A DNA stretch of 64,000 nucleotides. Source: Agaribacillus sp965228415 (GTDB lineage: Bacteria; Bacteroidota; Bacteroidia; Cytophagales; Cyclobacteriaceae). Every line of letters begins with the position of its first letter. Positions within the stretch are counted from its first letter, which is position 1. Made by a program: the position numbers and the translations under genes. Below, piece by piece: positions 52,828 to 61,195 of this stretch. The stretch lies in NCBI GenBank assembly GCA_965228415.1, contig OZ245814.1, positions 6,324,001 through 6,388,000 on the forward strand. The letters run 5' to 3'. The notes below the pieces were generated by a model, which made no database searches, was not told where the DNA came from, and saw only the letters and a program-made list of their open reading frames with translations.

Positions 52828-53931
52828 CTAGACCTTGATGAAAATTTTCTTTTTGTAAAGGATATAGGCGGGGATGTAAATGATAAACATGTAAATAATC
52901 GCATAACTAAGTGAGGCCAGATTTGGCGAAAATCCAATACCGGTCATAGTTTCCATAAACATGTCGTTGAGGCCCCTATCGCCGAATATGTCGCGATAAA
53001 AGACCAGGGTAAGCATTCCCGCCAGCACATAGGACGTGATGGCGTTGGCTCCGAATACCCTGCCAACCTGGGTCCATTTTTTGATAGACAATATATCCAC
53101 AATCAGTATAAAGGCAGCGAGACTCAGTGCGGCAAGGCCTGAACTATACAAAACATAAGAGCTTGTCCAAATATGCTTGTTGATGGGAAAGAACCAACCC
53201 AGGATATTACCTAAGCCCAACATAGCCCATCCCCAGAAAAATATCCAGCTTAGTTTTTTAAATTCCTCTTTTGTATCTAAGATAATTCTGCCAATCAACA
53301 TACCGGTTATGCCGCTTACGATAGCCGGAAAGGTGCTCAATATCCCTTCGGGATCCCAGGTCTTTTGCCACAAAACTCCGGGAAGTATTTTATAGTCGAT
53401 AAAATTAGCCCAATTTTTTTCAGGCACTGATAAATCCGGCGCTCCAATGCCCGGAATAGGAATGTAAGCCATGATAATCCAATAACCTACCAGAATGCCA
53501 ATGGAGATTTTGAGTTGTTGTTTCCAGTTTGTGTAAAGAAAAAGCAGGGCACATGCCAGAAATACCAGGGAAATACGCGGGAGTACGCCAGCCCATCTAA
53601 TGTGGCCAAAATCAAACTTCGGCCAAAGCCAAAGGAAAATACCCAGGGCGAATATTTTCAGGCTTCGTATAAAAATTTTTTTAACCAAAGGCCTTTTATC
53701 AATTTTTTGATCCAGTCTTTTTTGGTAAGCCAGAGCGATAGAAACGCCGACAATGAACAGGAAAAAAGGGAAGACCAAATCAGTAGGTGTAGCGCCGTTC
53801 CATTTGGCATGTAATAAGGGGGCATATACATGGCTCCACGAGCCCGGATCATTCACAATGACCATGCCGGCAATGGTAAAACCTCTCATAGCATCAAGAG
53901 AAATGAGACGATTGTTTAAGGTAGAAGACAT
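52828..53931 (-). CDS. NagX-like membrane protein (DUF5009, heparan glucosaminide N-acetyltransferase-like)
   Basis: A 367-residue membrane protein with about ten helices. The start RLISLDAMRGFTIAGMVIVNDPGSW, the ATPTDLVFPFFLFIVGVSIALAY helix and the GVLPRISLVFLACALLF region match the acyltransferase-like family that includes NagX and human HGSNAT, with the conserved His of HAKWNG near the periplasmic face. It may acetylate or move glucosamine-type sugars across the inner membrane. Its gene lies between the GH20 hexosaminidase (11-base gap) and the SIS-domain gene, supporting a role in GlcNAc use. Confidence 0.9.
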   Translation of the reverse strand: MSSTLNNRLISLDAMRGFTIAGMVIVNDPGSWSHVYAPLLHAKWNGATPTDLVFPFFLFIVGVSIALAYQKRLDQKIDKRPLVKKIFIRSLKIFALGIFLWLWPKFDFGHIRWAGVLPRISLVFLACALLFLYTNWKQQLKISIGILVGYWIIMAYIPIPGIGAPDLSVPEKNWANFIDYKILPGVLWQKTWDPEGILSTFPAIVSGITGMLIGRIILDTKEEFKKLSWIFFWGWAMLGLGNILGWFFPINKHIWTSSYVLYSSGLAALSLAAFILIVDILSIKKWTQVGRVFGANAITSYVLAGMLTLVFYRDIFGDRGLNDMFMETMTGIGFSPNLASLSYAIIYMFIIYIPAYILYKKKIFIKV

Positions 53932-53942
53932 TAAAGTTATTA

Positions 53943-56519
53943 TTAGTAGTTAAGAGTTGTAGAAAATCCGGAGCGGCCTGATGTGTTAAAACATTTTGCT
54001 TTAACAGTTCCCTCGGTTGCCCTAAAAGCACCCTCGTATAGTGTTGCCGATGCGTCAGGTTCACTGCCATCGGTAGTATATCTGATGGTCAATCCGGGAT
54101 AGGCGGCATTGATATGTATCTGGTTATTTTCCATTTTGATTCCAGGTGCGGGGATCCGGTAGTGATAGCCTCCGTTTAATTTTTCCAGCTTCTTAAACGC
54201 CTTTTGACCGATGGTATTGGCAAATTTATTCCAGTCTTCATCGATCATGGCAGTCCTGTTGACGGTGTTTAGCTCGTTGCCCCATGATGCCTGTCCCTGC
54301 CAGGCTCTTTGCGCAAATCCAAGCAGTTTGGGAAGAATATAATATTCAAGCATGTCACGACCTCTTACAGTTTCGCTCCAGAGCTGAGCCTGCAATCCAA
54401 TAATATTTTCTTTCCCCGCAGCACTTAGCGGCTCCATACCATCAAAGTCAGACTCGGGATCTAATTTTCTTCCCATATTGTCCTCGGTGGTAGAAAAGAA
54501 AAGGTTTTCCGGAATAAACTCAAAGGCATCCCTGGTATCGTTGAAGCCTCCCCAATATAAACCTGGCTCACGGGGGTCTTTGTTATATGCCAGGTCAAAA
54601 TAGAAGTTGGTAACATTGCAGAGGATAACTGGGTAACCACGGTTGGCAATTTTATAACCTAAATCCTGCAGCCCCCACAAGTTGTTCCAGATGTAGGGAT
54701 AGACATTTTTATCAGCGAAGGAGGTATTTGTAAACCATTGGTTGTTATCATCATAATCCATAACCACCTCTTCCCAACCCCCGATTTGCAATCCCTTTTC
54801 GTTGATCATTTTTACCAGGCGTGAAAAGAAATGGCTCTGAAAATTCCGTGCATTTTTTATTTCGGGGAAATTTTTGACATACTCATTGCAGATGGGAGAT
54901 TGGCTCCAGGGACCGGCTGGTACTTCATCGCCACCGGTATGGATCATTTTTAAGGGAACTTCTGCTTCTTTATAGATTTCGATGATGTCGTCCAGTACCA
55001 CCTCATAAAAGTCATAAACCGCATCCTGGCAAACGCAGGCGACATTGTCTGTATAATGTTGAGCCGTGAGGTAGACCGATTTATCGTCGGGGTCTATCAG
55101 TCGATATTGACGCGCCTCTTTTTCTTTTCCCTCCTTCATCAACCGGTGATACCTGTACTCCATGGCCTTGATAGCTGCTCGTGCGTGTCCGGGAAAGTTT
55201 ACCTGGGGAATCACATCGATATGCCTTTGCTGTGCGTATTTGATAATTTCTTTATAATCTTCCCTCGAGTAATATCCGTTGCCATAGGAATTCGGGTCGT
55301 CTGCAAACGGCCCTGACCCGTAGGCGGGTTGAAGGTGCAGGCTGTCATTTAGGGTATGACCCCTTCTGGAGGCGATCTGGGTCAGCTCCGGAAACGGCTT
55401 GATTTCGAGCCGCCATCCTTCATCCTCGGTCAGGTAGAACAGAAATTTGTTAAGTTTATAATAGGCCATAAGATCTAATAATCTCAAAACAGTTTCTTTA
55501 GACTGAAAATTTCTGCTTACATCCAGGTGCATTCCCCGGTATCCATAGGCGGGATGGTCAGTGATGTTATAGGCAGGGACGGTCCAGTTGTCTTCCTTCT
55601 TTTCAATCAGTTCAAGCATGGTTTGAATGCCATAGAAAACGCCTGCGGGATCCTTGCCGGTAATTTTTATCTTTTCTTTTTTAGCAGTAAGCCGATATCC
55701 TTCTGCCTTGTTGATCGTGTTGTCTATTTTTAGTTCAATGGTGGCGTCGTTGTCTGTTTCCCGAAGCAGGTTGCCGGTAAGGTCAAAACGATCCTTTATT
55801 GTTTGCAATAGATAGGATGCTTCGTTTTGAAGTTCCGGCGTTGCACTTACAGTGTATTCGGGAATAAAAACAAATTGTCCTTTTTGCTTTTGATAAGAAG
55901 AGGGGGTGGGAATAACCGGATATAATTCGTTTGGGGGCAGTGGTGAGAGCTTGGTGTTTTGATCAAACAAATAGGTTGCTGTAGGAAATGGTTCCGCATC
56001 GTCACTGCTTCGGTTGATCTGATTTTCATTCTCGAATTTTTCAACCGTGTAGGCTTCAATTACCTTGATTTTTTTGATGCCATTGTGATAAGAAACCATG
56101 TAGACGCCTACCGGCGCATCACCCTCCTTAATCATCCAGTCACTGGCTACCACTTTAATCTGTATAGTTTCATTTTCAGCGAGGTTGAATCCTTCCAAAG
56201 CCTTCATTTGATAAAAATCCCCGTTGATCTGCACCATACTTACATTTTGGGAGGTGTCGAAACGTACAATTTTTCTGGGTGACTGATTCCAGTATAATTC
56301 CCAATTGTCTTTGAGCACGCCGGTCCCGGTGTTTGTAATTGTAAAGATGGCTTCGTGGAAGGAACGACCGTTCTCTTCAAAATTTTTCTCAAGTTTCCAC
56401 TTCAACTTTATGCCTGTGACCGGCTCTCTTTCTGGAGAACAAGAAATAATTGAAAGGAATATGCCACAAACGATCATACAATGGATGACAGCAGGCTCTT
56501 TTATATTTTCAAATATCAT
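53943..56519 (-). CDS. GH20 beta-N-acetylhexosaminidase, lipoprotein
   Basis: Releases terminal GlcNAc or GalNAc from chitin oligosaccharides, glycans or peptidoglycan fragments. Start taken at ATG 56519, which directs a lipoprotein signal (CGIFLSIISC); ATG 56567 would add 16 residues. An N-terminal beta domain (CHB_HEX-like, GIKLKWKLEKNFEENGRSFHEAIFTI) is followed by the GH20b domain (about 200-320) and the TIM barrel, with GMHLDVSRNF, NFPGHARAAI and the catalytic Asp-Glu in HTGGDEVPAGPW (547-548 in the longer numbering). A C-terminal CHB_HEX_C-like domain (LTIRYTTDGSEPDA) ends the protein. First gene of the GlcNAc operon. Confidence 0.94.
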   Translation of the reverse strand: MIFENIKEPAVIHCMIVCGIFLSIISCSPEREPVTGIKLKWKLEKNFEENGRSFHEAIFTITNTGTGVLKDNWELYWNQSPRKIVRFDTSQNVSMVQINGDFYQMKALEGFNLAENETIQIKVVASDWMIKEGDAPVGVYMVSYHNGIKKIKVIEAYTVEKFENENQINRSSDDAEPFPTATYLFDQNTKLSPLPPNELYPVIPTPSSYQKQKGQFVFIPEYTVSATPELQNEASYLLQTIKDRFDLTGNLLRETDNDATIELKIDNTINKAEGYRLTAKKEKIKITGKDPAGVFYGIQTMLELIEKKEDNWTVPAYNITDHPAYGYRGMHLDVSRNFQSKETVLRLLDLMAYYKLNKFLFYLTEDEGWRLEIKPFPELTQIASRRGHTLNDSLHLQPAYGSGPFADDPNSYGNGYYSREDYKEIIKYAQQRHIDVIPQVNFPGHARAAIKAMEYRYHRLMKEGKEKEARQYRLIDPDDKSVYLTAQHYTDNVACVCQDAVYDFYEVVLDDIIEIYKEAEVPLKMIHTGGDEVPAGPWSQSPICNEYVKNFPEIKNARNFQSHFFSRLVKMINEKGLQIGGWEEVVMDYDDNNQWFTNTSFADKNVYPYIWNNLWGLQDLGYKIANRGYPVILCNVTNFYFDLAYNKDPREPGLYWGGFNDTRDAFEFIPENLFFSTTEDNMGRKLDPESDFDGMEPLSAAGKENIIGLQAQLWSETVRGRDMLEYYILPKLLGFAQRAWQGQASWGNELNTVNRTAMIDEDWNKFANTIGQKAFKKLEKLNGGYHYRIPAPGIKMENNQIHINAAYPGLTIRYTTDGSEPDASATLYEGAFRATEGTVKAKCFNTSGRSGFSTTLNY

Positions 56520-56591
56520 AATCTTATGTTTTACAAACCGGGAAAATAAATCAAGGAGATCCTTCAATGGATATGGTAAAAAGAACCGTTG

Positions 56592-57155
56592 TTATTTAGA
56601 CCTATCCAACATTTCAACCAGCGCATATACCTCTTGCCACATTTCTATGTGGGCCTGGTCAAAACTTTTTGCCGAGGGCGATACATCTTTTTTATTTGGA
56701 TCCAACCACCGTATAAGTTTATCATCTTTAAAGTAATAGCGATTCTCTGAAATTTCTGGCTTGTCCCGAATCAACCCGGAGCTGTTATCATTTTGATTGT
56801 CCTTTCTTTTATGCCAATCAACAGGATCTTTGTATATATGATTACTGATAAAAGCAAAGAACAGGCCATGGCCATCGAAATAATATTCCTTTACCGGCTT
56901 TTCCTTTTCGGCAAAGTGGTGGGCAACGAGTTTGATAAGCCGGCCCTCTGTTTTATATACCAGAACCTCAGCTCCCTTATCCGGAAGGTCAAGGTGCTCC
57001 GGTGTCATTCGATAGGCCAGTTGGTTAATTTTATTGAATTCGCTGCGAACGTACTTGATATCGGATTCAACAAAAGCCTCAGCATTTAATGAATTGATCG
57101 TCACAATAAGCAGAAATGAAAAAGATTTGGCAAGCCTGATAATGTCTCTGAACAT
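56592..57155 (-). CDS. Secreted hypothetical protein
   Basis: A 187-residue protein with a signal peptide (residues 1-27, LNAEAF). The mature part alternates beta-like and charged segments (EVLVYKTEGRLIKLVAHHF, VKEYYFDGHGLFFAFIS, NRYYFKDDKLIRWLD), which looks like repeated antiparallel strands of the kind seen in periplasmic MORN/toastrack-like proteins. No family recognised. Lies 24 bases upstream of the GH20 reading frame and may belong to the same transcript. Confidence 0.65.
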   Translation of the reverse strand: MFRDIIRLAKSFSFLLIVTINSLNAEAFVESDIKYVRSEFNKINQLAYRMTPEHLDLPDKGAEVLVYKTEGRLIKLVAHHFAEKEKPVKEYYFDGHGLFFAFISNHIYKDPVDWHKRKDNQNDNSSGLIRDKPEISENRYYFKDDKLIRWLDPNKKDVSPSAKSFDQAHIEMWQEVYALVEMLDRSK

Positions 57156-57254
57156 TGCGCTTTAAATTGGGTAACGAGATAAAAGTAACAATTTAGTGAT
57201 GAAAATAAAAAATTGTGCACGAACAAATAAGTATCATATCTGTTTTTGCTGTAT

Positions 57255-57449
57255 CTATGTTTCCTTGAGTTCATCGGTGGATTCGGCGTCGCTTTCTTCA
57301 TCTTTTTTTTCAACTTGCTCAATTCTGATTTCTCTGTCCATATATCTTTCCCTGCTGTTAAATGAGATTGGGGCACCTATACCCATTGACGCCAATAAAA
57401 TAAATAATGTCCAGATTAAGATTCGTATAATCTTCTTCAGTCTATTCAT
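57255..57449 (-). CDS. Small membrane protein, unknown
   Basis: 64 residues from ATG 57449 (an upstream ATG at 57488 adds 13). One membrane helix (about residues 9-26, LIWTLFILLASMGIGAPI) is followed by a charged tail rich in Glu/Asp/Arg (RIEQVEKKDEESDAE). Single-span small proteins of this design are common in Bacteroidota, with unknown function. Confidence 0.5.
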   Translation of the reverse strand: MNRLKKIIRILIWTLFILLASMGIGAPISFNSRERYMDREIRIEQVEKKDEESDAESTDELKET

Positions 57450-57547
57450 GTTTGGATAAATAAATGATTGGTTAATGCGTTTTCGCATTAATTTGTCAGT
57501 ATTGGAAAAATGATCATAGCCATGTTAAATGGCCGTTGGGAGGTAAT

Positions 57548-57934
57548 CTATCCTCTGAATAGGTGAGGGGGCTCTTCTTCTGAGCTTTGGGGAATGGTTT
57601 TTTGCGTGTAAAAGCTTTTGGGTTGCCTGATGCAAAAGACCTGTTTTGAAAAGGTGTTGAATGCTGCGACAAAAAGTTGGGAGTAGATCAGTGAGGCCAG
57701 GCAGAGATTATGTTGGTAAAAACCGGAAATGACCTTGCTTTTGCAAAATCCGGTTTGAAAATACCGCGACGAAACAGGTTTTGTCACATTTTGGTGCCTG
57801 TCAATCACCAATTCCGTTTTGACGGACTCACCGGACGACCTTTGAAAACAGCCGGCATACCCGGAATAAGCAGAAAGGCTGAACAGCACAGCTATTGCCA
57901 GCATCCATTTTGCTATTTTCGCGGGGTAATTCAT
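57548..57934 (-). CDS. Small secreted protein, unknown
   Basis: 128 residues from ATG 57934 with a good signal peptide (KWMLAIAVLFSLSAYSGYAG). An upstream ATG at 57949 is only about six bases from the predicted transcript start, so it is less likely. The mature part has five or more Cys-containing, aromatic segments and ends in TIPQSSEEEPPHLFRG, an acidic/proline tail seen in small hypothetical Bacteroidota proteins. Function unknown. Confidence 0.55.
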   Translation of the reverse strand: MNYPAKIAKWMLAIAVLFSLSAYSGYAGCFQRSSGESVKTELVIDRHQNVTKPVSSRYFQTGFCKSKVISGFYQHNLCLASLIYSQLFVAAFNTFSKQVFCIRQPKSFYTQKTIPQSSEEEPPHLFRG

Positions 57935-57960
57935 ATTTTGATAAGGCATTATGCCAATAG

Positions 57961-57968
57961 CAAAGATA
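57961..57968 (-). promoter_or_regulatory. -7 promoter box of the 57548-57934 gene
   Basis: The minus strand reads TATCTTTG, a perfect TAnnTTTG box, with a predicted start near 57955. It supports that this small gene is expressed and helps choose ATG 57934. Confidence 0.5.
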
Positions 57969-58028
57969 GGCTTTTTTATGCCCCTTTCACACTATTGCCC
58001 CCGATACTGCTTATAATCTGTTATGACT

Positions 58029-58667
58029 TTATTGGGTTAATTGCTTGATTACCTTTTCAACCCTTGTTCTTTTACTTGCTTTCTCTATATCGACAAGTCG
58101 CGATCTTAATGCTTTAACCAGGTCAGCTTTATAGCTATCCGGAATGGTTGGAAGCGCTTTTTCTGCGTACATAGGTAATTGATTGGCGGGACTTTTCAGG
58201 AGTAACTCGGTTAATAAGCCAAAGGCATTTGCCGTGTATTCCGGGATGCCTATAAGCCGAACGAGTATATTTACGGCATGATCTCTGGTAATTACCGAGC
58301 CGCGGTCGGCGGCGTCTGCTATTTGTACCAGGTTGTCGTAAACCCCCTGAGGATTAACACTTGCAACACAATTCAGCGCCGTCATAGCCCCCCACTGCAG
58401 GCGGTTGTTTTTATGGTTAAGTAAGGATAAGAAACTATCCAGGTGCCCTGCAATCATGGAAGGCTTCCGTTCACCCACTTCGTATAGCACTTTAATGCAG
58501 TCATTTTGAATGGCCCTGTTATTATTGGCCAGGTTTTGGATCAGCGTGTCAACAGCCTTTGCGTCCGAGGCAGCCACAATTTCTTCGGCTAACTCCTGGT
58601 TGGGGACTTCATCGCGCCGGTCGAGCGCTGAGGCCAGCTTATTCAGTACATTTATTGATTTTTCCAT
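58029..58667 (-). CDS. HEAT-repeat-like protein
   Basis: A 212-residue all-helical protein with repeated 37-42 residue units (NRAIQNDCIKVLYEVGERKPSMIAGHLDSFLSLL, NNRLQWGAMTALNCVASVNPQGVYDNLVQI, VITRDHAVNILVRLIGI) of the HEAT/armadillo type, ending in a basic helix (SRLVDIEKASKRTRVEK). Such domains act as protein-interaction scaffolds. Its start overlaps the stop of the zinc-ribbon gene by 16 bases, which indicates an operon. Confidence 0.82.
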   Translation of the reverse strand: MEKSINVLNKLASALDRRDEVPNQELAEEIVAASDAKAVDTLIQNLANNNRAIQNDCIKVLYEVGERKPSMIAGHLDSFLSLLNHKNNRLQWGAMTALNCVASVNPQGVYDNLVQIADAADRGSVITRDHAVNILVRLIGIPEYTANAFGLLTELLLKSPANQLPMYAEKALPTIPDSYKADLVKALRSRLVDIEKASKRTRVEKVIKQLTQ

Positions 58668-58915
58668 CTCTCTAATTTTGGGATGGCCCTGGTGAAAAAT
58701 CCTGTCAGGAAGCCTGGAAATCCCATTTCTTTCATTTTCCCCTTTACAAACTGCTGCATTTCAGGTGCCGTGATATTGGGCTGGGTAAAGTGGCCGTTTT
58801 TATAGCAATAGCTGCAATACATATTACTTTTTGTGCTGTCGGCATTGGTTCCGCCACCTTCCGGGTCTTTTTTTAAGGGCATATTGCAACTTTGGCAATT
58901 TTTGTAGTGGGTCAT
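58652..58915 (-). CDS. Zinc-ribbon protein (zf-ribbon_2-like)
   Basis: 87 residues from ATG 58915; an ATG at 58936 is almost at the predicted transcript start. CQSCNMPLKKDPEGGGTNADSTKS followed by YCSYCYKNGHFTQP gives two CxxC pairs, the zinc-ribbon signature of the putative PF12674 family. The second half (TAPEMQQFVKGKMKEMGFPG) is a conserved helix of the same family. Cytoplasmic, role unknown. First gene of a two-gene operon with the HEAT-like protein. Confidence 0.85.
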   Translation of the reverse strand: MTHYKNCQSCNMPLKKDPEGGGTNADSTKSNMYCSYCYKNGHFTQPNITAPEMQQFVKGKMKEMGFPGFLTGFFTRAIPKLERWKNQ

Positions 58916-58943
58916 TTTATCATCATTTTTGATCATTGATGCG

Positions 58944-58951
58944 CAAAGGTA
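58944..58951 (-). promoter_or_regulatory. -7 promoter box of the zinc-ribbon/HEAT operon
   Basis: The minus strand reads TACCTTTG, matching TAnnTTTG and identical to the typA box. A 28-base palindrome sits directly upstream, over the -33 region. Confidence 0.55.
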
Positions 58952-58956
58952 AAGTG

Positions 58957-58984
58957 ACCTACTGACAACCCTGTGTCAGTAGGT
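58957..58984. promoter_or_regulatory. 28-base perfect inverted repeat (operator or hairpin)
   Basis: ACCTACTGACA (58957-58967), loop of six, TGTCAGTAGGT (58974-58984): 11-bp perfect arms. It overlaps the expected -33 region of the zinc-ribbon operon, which suits a repressor site. It also lies 98 bases downstream of the cupin stop on the same strand, so a hairpin terminator is an alternative, although no U-run follows. Confidence 0.55.
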
Positions 58985-59081
58985 TCAGGATTTTTTGCTC
59001 ATAGCTCGCGCAGATCCCGGGTTGGCTTTCGCCAGGAATAAGTTATAAACTTAAATTGGTTTTGGACATCACTATATTTTT

Positions 59082-59600
59082 TTATTCCTTGACCGGTAAC
59101 ATGTTTGATGTATCAACCGGAAAACTATCATACTTGTTATAAAGCTTTAGATACTTCTCAGGGTCGATAGGCTGTTCACCAAGCGTTTCATTCAAACCTC
59201 TGAAAAAGTCTTCACGGTTTTGTGAAGGGTTGAATAGCAAGGTCAATCTCACCTCGTCATCCGTGTTGTTACAAAATCCATGAGGAGTAAATCTGGGGAC
59301 GTAGATGACCGAATCCTTTGCCGCATCGATTTCCTTATTTGCGAGCTGTATCGTCAAAATCCCTTTGTTAACAATAAAGGTTTCGTCCATGAATCTGTGA
59401 TAATGTAACTTGGCCCCTATGGCTCCCGGAGTGAGAACTATTTCATAAACACCTAACTGATCGTGAGAAAGTTGACTGGTTACCTTGAAGGTGATACGGA
59501 CGCCATTCATATGGAAACTTTCTCCTTCCCCTGGTTTTATAATGACGGCTTTATCTGCTAATACGTCATTAAAATAATCTGTTTTCCCGTTGTTATTCAT
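59082..59600 (-). CDS. Cupin-domain protein of the azoreductase operon
   Basis: 172 residues from ATG 59600; the longer frame to 59759 runs back through the upstream gene and is rejected. A single cupin (about residues 30-135) has motif 1 GAIGAKLHYHRFMDETFIVNKGILTIQL and motif 2 ending in PRFTPHGFCNNTDDE, with His/His/Glu metal ligands. Many such proteins are quercetinase-like or isomerase-like. Its start overlaps the azoreductase stop by eight bases, so both are made from the ECF41-type promoter at 60260-60286. Confidence 0.85.
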   Translation of the reverse strand: MNNNGKTDYFNDVLADKAVIIKPGEGESFHMNGVRITFKVTSQLSHDQLGVYEIVLTPGAIGAKLHYHRFMDETFIVNKGILTIQLANKEIDAAKDSVIYVPRFTPHGFCNNTDDEVRLTLLFNPSQNREDFFRGLNETLGEQPIDPEKYLKLYNKYDSFPVDTSNMLPVKE

Positions 59601-60216
59601 TTTTGTTATGATTAAATATTTCGGCAATGGATTTGTATATTTCTTTTTGATTTTTAGTACGCACTTTTTCATCACTGGTGCCTTCCAATGAAAAAAGCTT
59701 TTCCACTTTAATACCCAGTTGGCCCAAAATCGCATATAGATAAGGTTCCTGGAAATCAAATTGCTCCATGATGGTACCCCTGTAAATGCCTCCTTTGACA
59801 GTTAAGATATAGGCCTTTTTATTAGTTAATAATCCGTAATATCCTTTTTCGTTGATTCCAAAAGTGTGGCCAACCCTGGTGACATGATCGATATATGCCT
59901 TGAGATTGGAAGGGATATTCAGGTTGTATAACGGACTACTGATTAACAGTTCATCTGCAGATTTCAGTTCTGAAATCAATTCATCAGATAATGCTGTAGC
60001 CTGCAGGGTTGCCGTGGTTACATTTTCTTTGGGGGTATAGAAACCTTCAATGGTGCGGTTGGGGATATGGGGAACCTGTTGTTTTACCAGATCGCGGCGT
60101 ATGACTTTTCCGTCCGGATGGTCTCTCATCCATAAGCCTTCAAAATAATCTGCCAGCGCACGCGAATGTGAACCCACGACCCTGGAGCTTGTGTCAATTC
60201 TTAATAACGTTTTCAT
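59593..60216 (-). CDS. azoR: FMN-dependent NADH:quinone/azo reductase (AzoR type)
   Basis: A 207-residue flavodoxin-like enzyme that reduces quinones or azo compounds by two electrons with NAD(P)H. The start LLRIDTSSRVVGSHSRALADYF binds the FMN phosphate, SSPLYNLNIPSNLKAYIDHVTRVGHTFG is the AzoR hallmark, and TVKGGIYRG closes the flavin site. It heads an operon with the cupin gene and carries an ECF41-like promoter, so it is the probable main target of the sigma factor encoded just upstream. Confidence 0.92.
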   Translation of the reverse strand: MKTLLRIDTSSRVVGSHSRALADYFEGLWMRDHPDGKVIRRDLVKQQVPHIPNRTIEGFYTPKENVTTATLQATALSDELISELKSADELLISSPLYNLNIPSNLKAYIDHVTRVGHTFGINEKGYYGLLTNKKAYILTVKGGIYRGTIMEQFDFQEPYLYAILGQLGIKVEKLFSLEGTSDEKVRTKNQKEIYKSIAEIFNHNKNE

Positions 60217-60259
60217 TGTTTATAATTTATTTTCATCTGTGGTCTTTTTACCACCACAT

Positions 60260-60286
60260 GACAAAACAATGAAAGAAAACGTGACA
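60260..60286 (-). promoter_or_regulatory. ECF41-type promoter of the azoR-cupin operon
   Basis: On the minus strand TGTCACG (60286-60280), a 16-base spacer and TGTC (60263-60260). The ECF41 consensus is TGTCACA-N16-CGTC. The same motif with the same spacing precedes the sigma gene at 61195-61169. Confidence 0.75.
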
Positions 60287-60294
60287 GGTATTGA

Positions 60295-61137
60295 CTAATT
60301 AGATAAGGTTTTTAGCTTATCCGGATCGAGAATTGAATAGATACTTCTGATTTTTATGCCGTTATCTTCCAGATCAAAAACCTGGCAATTGACCAGTTGG
60401 TGGCCCTGAAAGAATAACAGTGCGGGCTGATGATTCACAGTAGCAAATTGTATGGTTTGCGATTCCTGAAACTTTTGGTATACAAAAAATAGCAGCTCCG
60501 AGGTAGGGAATTTTCCGATCGTTAATTCGCTGACAACTTTGATTTTGCCCCCGCCATCGGCAGAAATCGAAATGTCCCTGGAAAGCAGCTTTTCCAACGC
60601 TTTGGTGTCTCCGCTTTTGATGATATTAATGTAATTTTCAAGATAAGCGGGGGAAACGTTTGATCGGGCAAACAACCTATATTCTGACTTGGTATCATCT
60701 AATTTATTTTTAGCCCTGCTAAGCAGTTTGCGTGCATTTTCAATGGTGCAATCCAATGTGAGGGCAATATCCTTGTGAGAGTAGTCAAATGCTTCTTTCA
60801 GGATGAAAACGGCTCTTTCTTTTGGACTTAGTTGCTCGAGAAGCACCAGCATCGAATAGGATATAATTTCTTCCCGCTGAAGGTTCGAGTCAGCCTTTTC
60901 AGTGGCTACCGGTTCTGGTAACCACATTCTGTCAGAAATAATTTTCTTTTTCCGGTTCTTAATGTTGATAGATTGATTGATAACCCCTTTGATCAAATAA
61001 CCCATCACATTTTCAACATTATTTTTTTTGGAGGAAACGTAATTGGTCAACACATCCTGCACAGCGTCTTTGGCATCATCTGACGATCCTAAAATGTTGT
61101 AGGCGTAGGGGAACAGTTTATTTTGATAATCTTCCAA
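60295..61137 (-). CDS. ECF41-type sigma factor with SnoaL-like C-terminal domain
   Basis: An extracytoplasmic-function sigma factor of 280 residues: sigma2 (about 5-65, FPYAYNILGSSDDAKDAVQDVL), sigma4 (about 95-145, LSPKERAVFILKEAFDYSHKDIA) and a fused SnoaL-like regulatory domain (about 165-275). The three hallmarks of group ECF41/SigJ are visible: WLPEP (72-76) in the linker, DGGGK (194-198) and DPDKL (271-275). ECF41 factors need no anti-sigma protein; the C-terminal domain controls activity. The start is TTG, as no in-frame ATG exists before an upstream stop. Its own promoter matches that of the azoR operon 79 bases downstream of its stop. Confidence 0.93.
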   Translation of the reverse strand: MEDYQNKLFPYAYNILGSSDDAKDAVQDVLTNYVSSKKNNVENVMGYLIKGVINQSINIKNRKKKIISDRMWLPEPVATEKADSNLQREEIISYSMLVLLEQLSPKERAVFILKEAFDYSHKDIALTLDCTIENARKLLSRAKNKLDDTKSEYRLFARSNVSPAYLENYINIIKSGDTKALEKLLSRDISISADGGGKIKVVSELTIGKFPTSELLFFVYQKFQESQTIQFATVNHQPALLFFQGHQLVNCQVFDLEDNGIKIRSIYSILDPDKLKTLSN

Positions 61138-61168
61138 GTTTATAAATTGTTTTGATATTGTTTAGTAG

Positions 61169-61195
61169 GACAAATTACCCTGTCAAAACGTGACA
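61169..61195 (-). promoter_or_regulatory. ECF41-type promoter of the sigma factor gene
   Basis: On the minus strand TGTCACG (61195-61189), exactly 16 bases, then TGTC (61172-61169), giving a leader of about 25 bases to the TTG start. It matches the azoR promoter base for base in both elements, which indicates autoregulation. Confidence 0.75.

Noticed and set aside
57710..58048. 112-codon plus-strand frame opposite the small secreted protein gene
   Set aside because: No signal peptide or domain; the minus-strand gene has a signal peptide and a perfect -7 box.
59601..59759. N-terminal extension of the cupin frame
   Set aside because: The extension only reads through the azoreductase gene in another frame; the ATG at 59600 gives the normal cupin start and an eight-base operon overlap.
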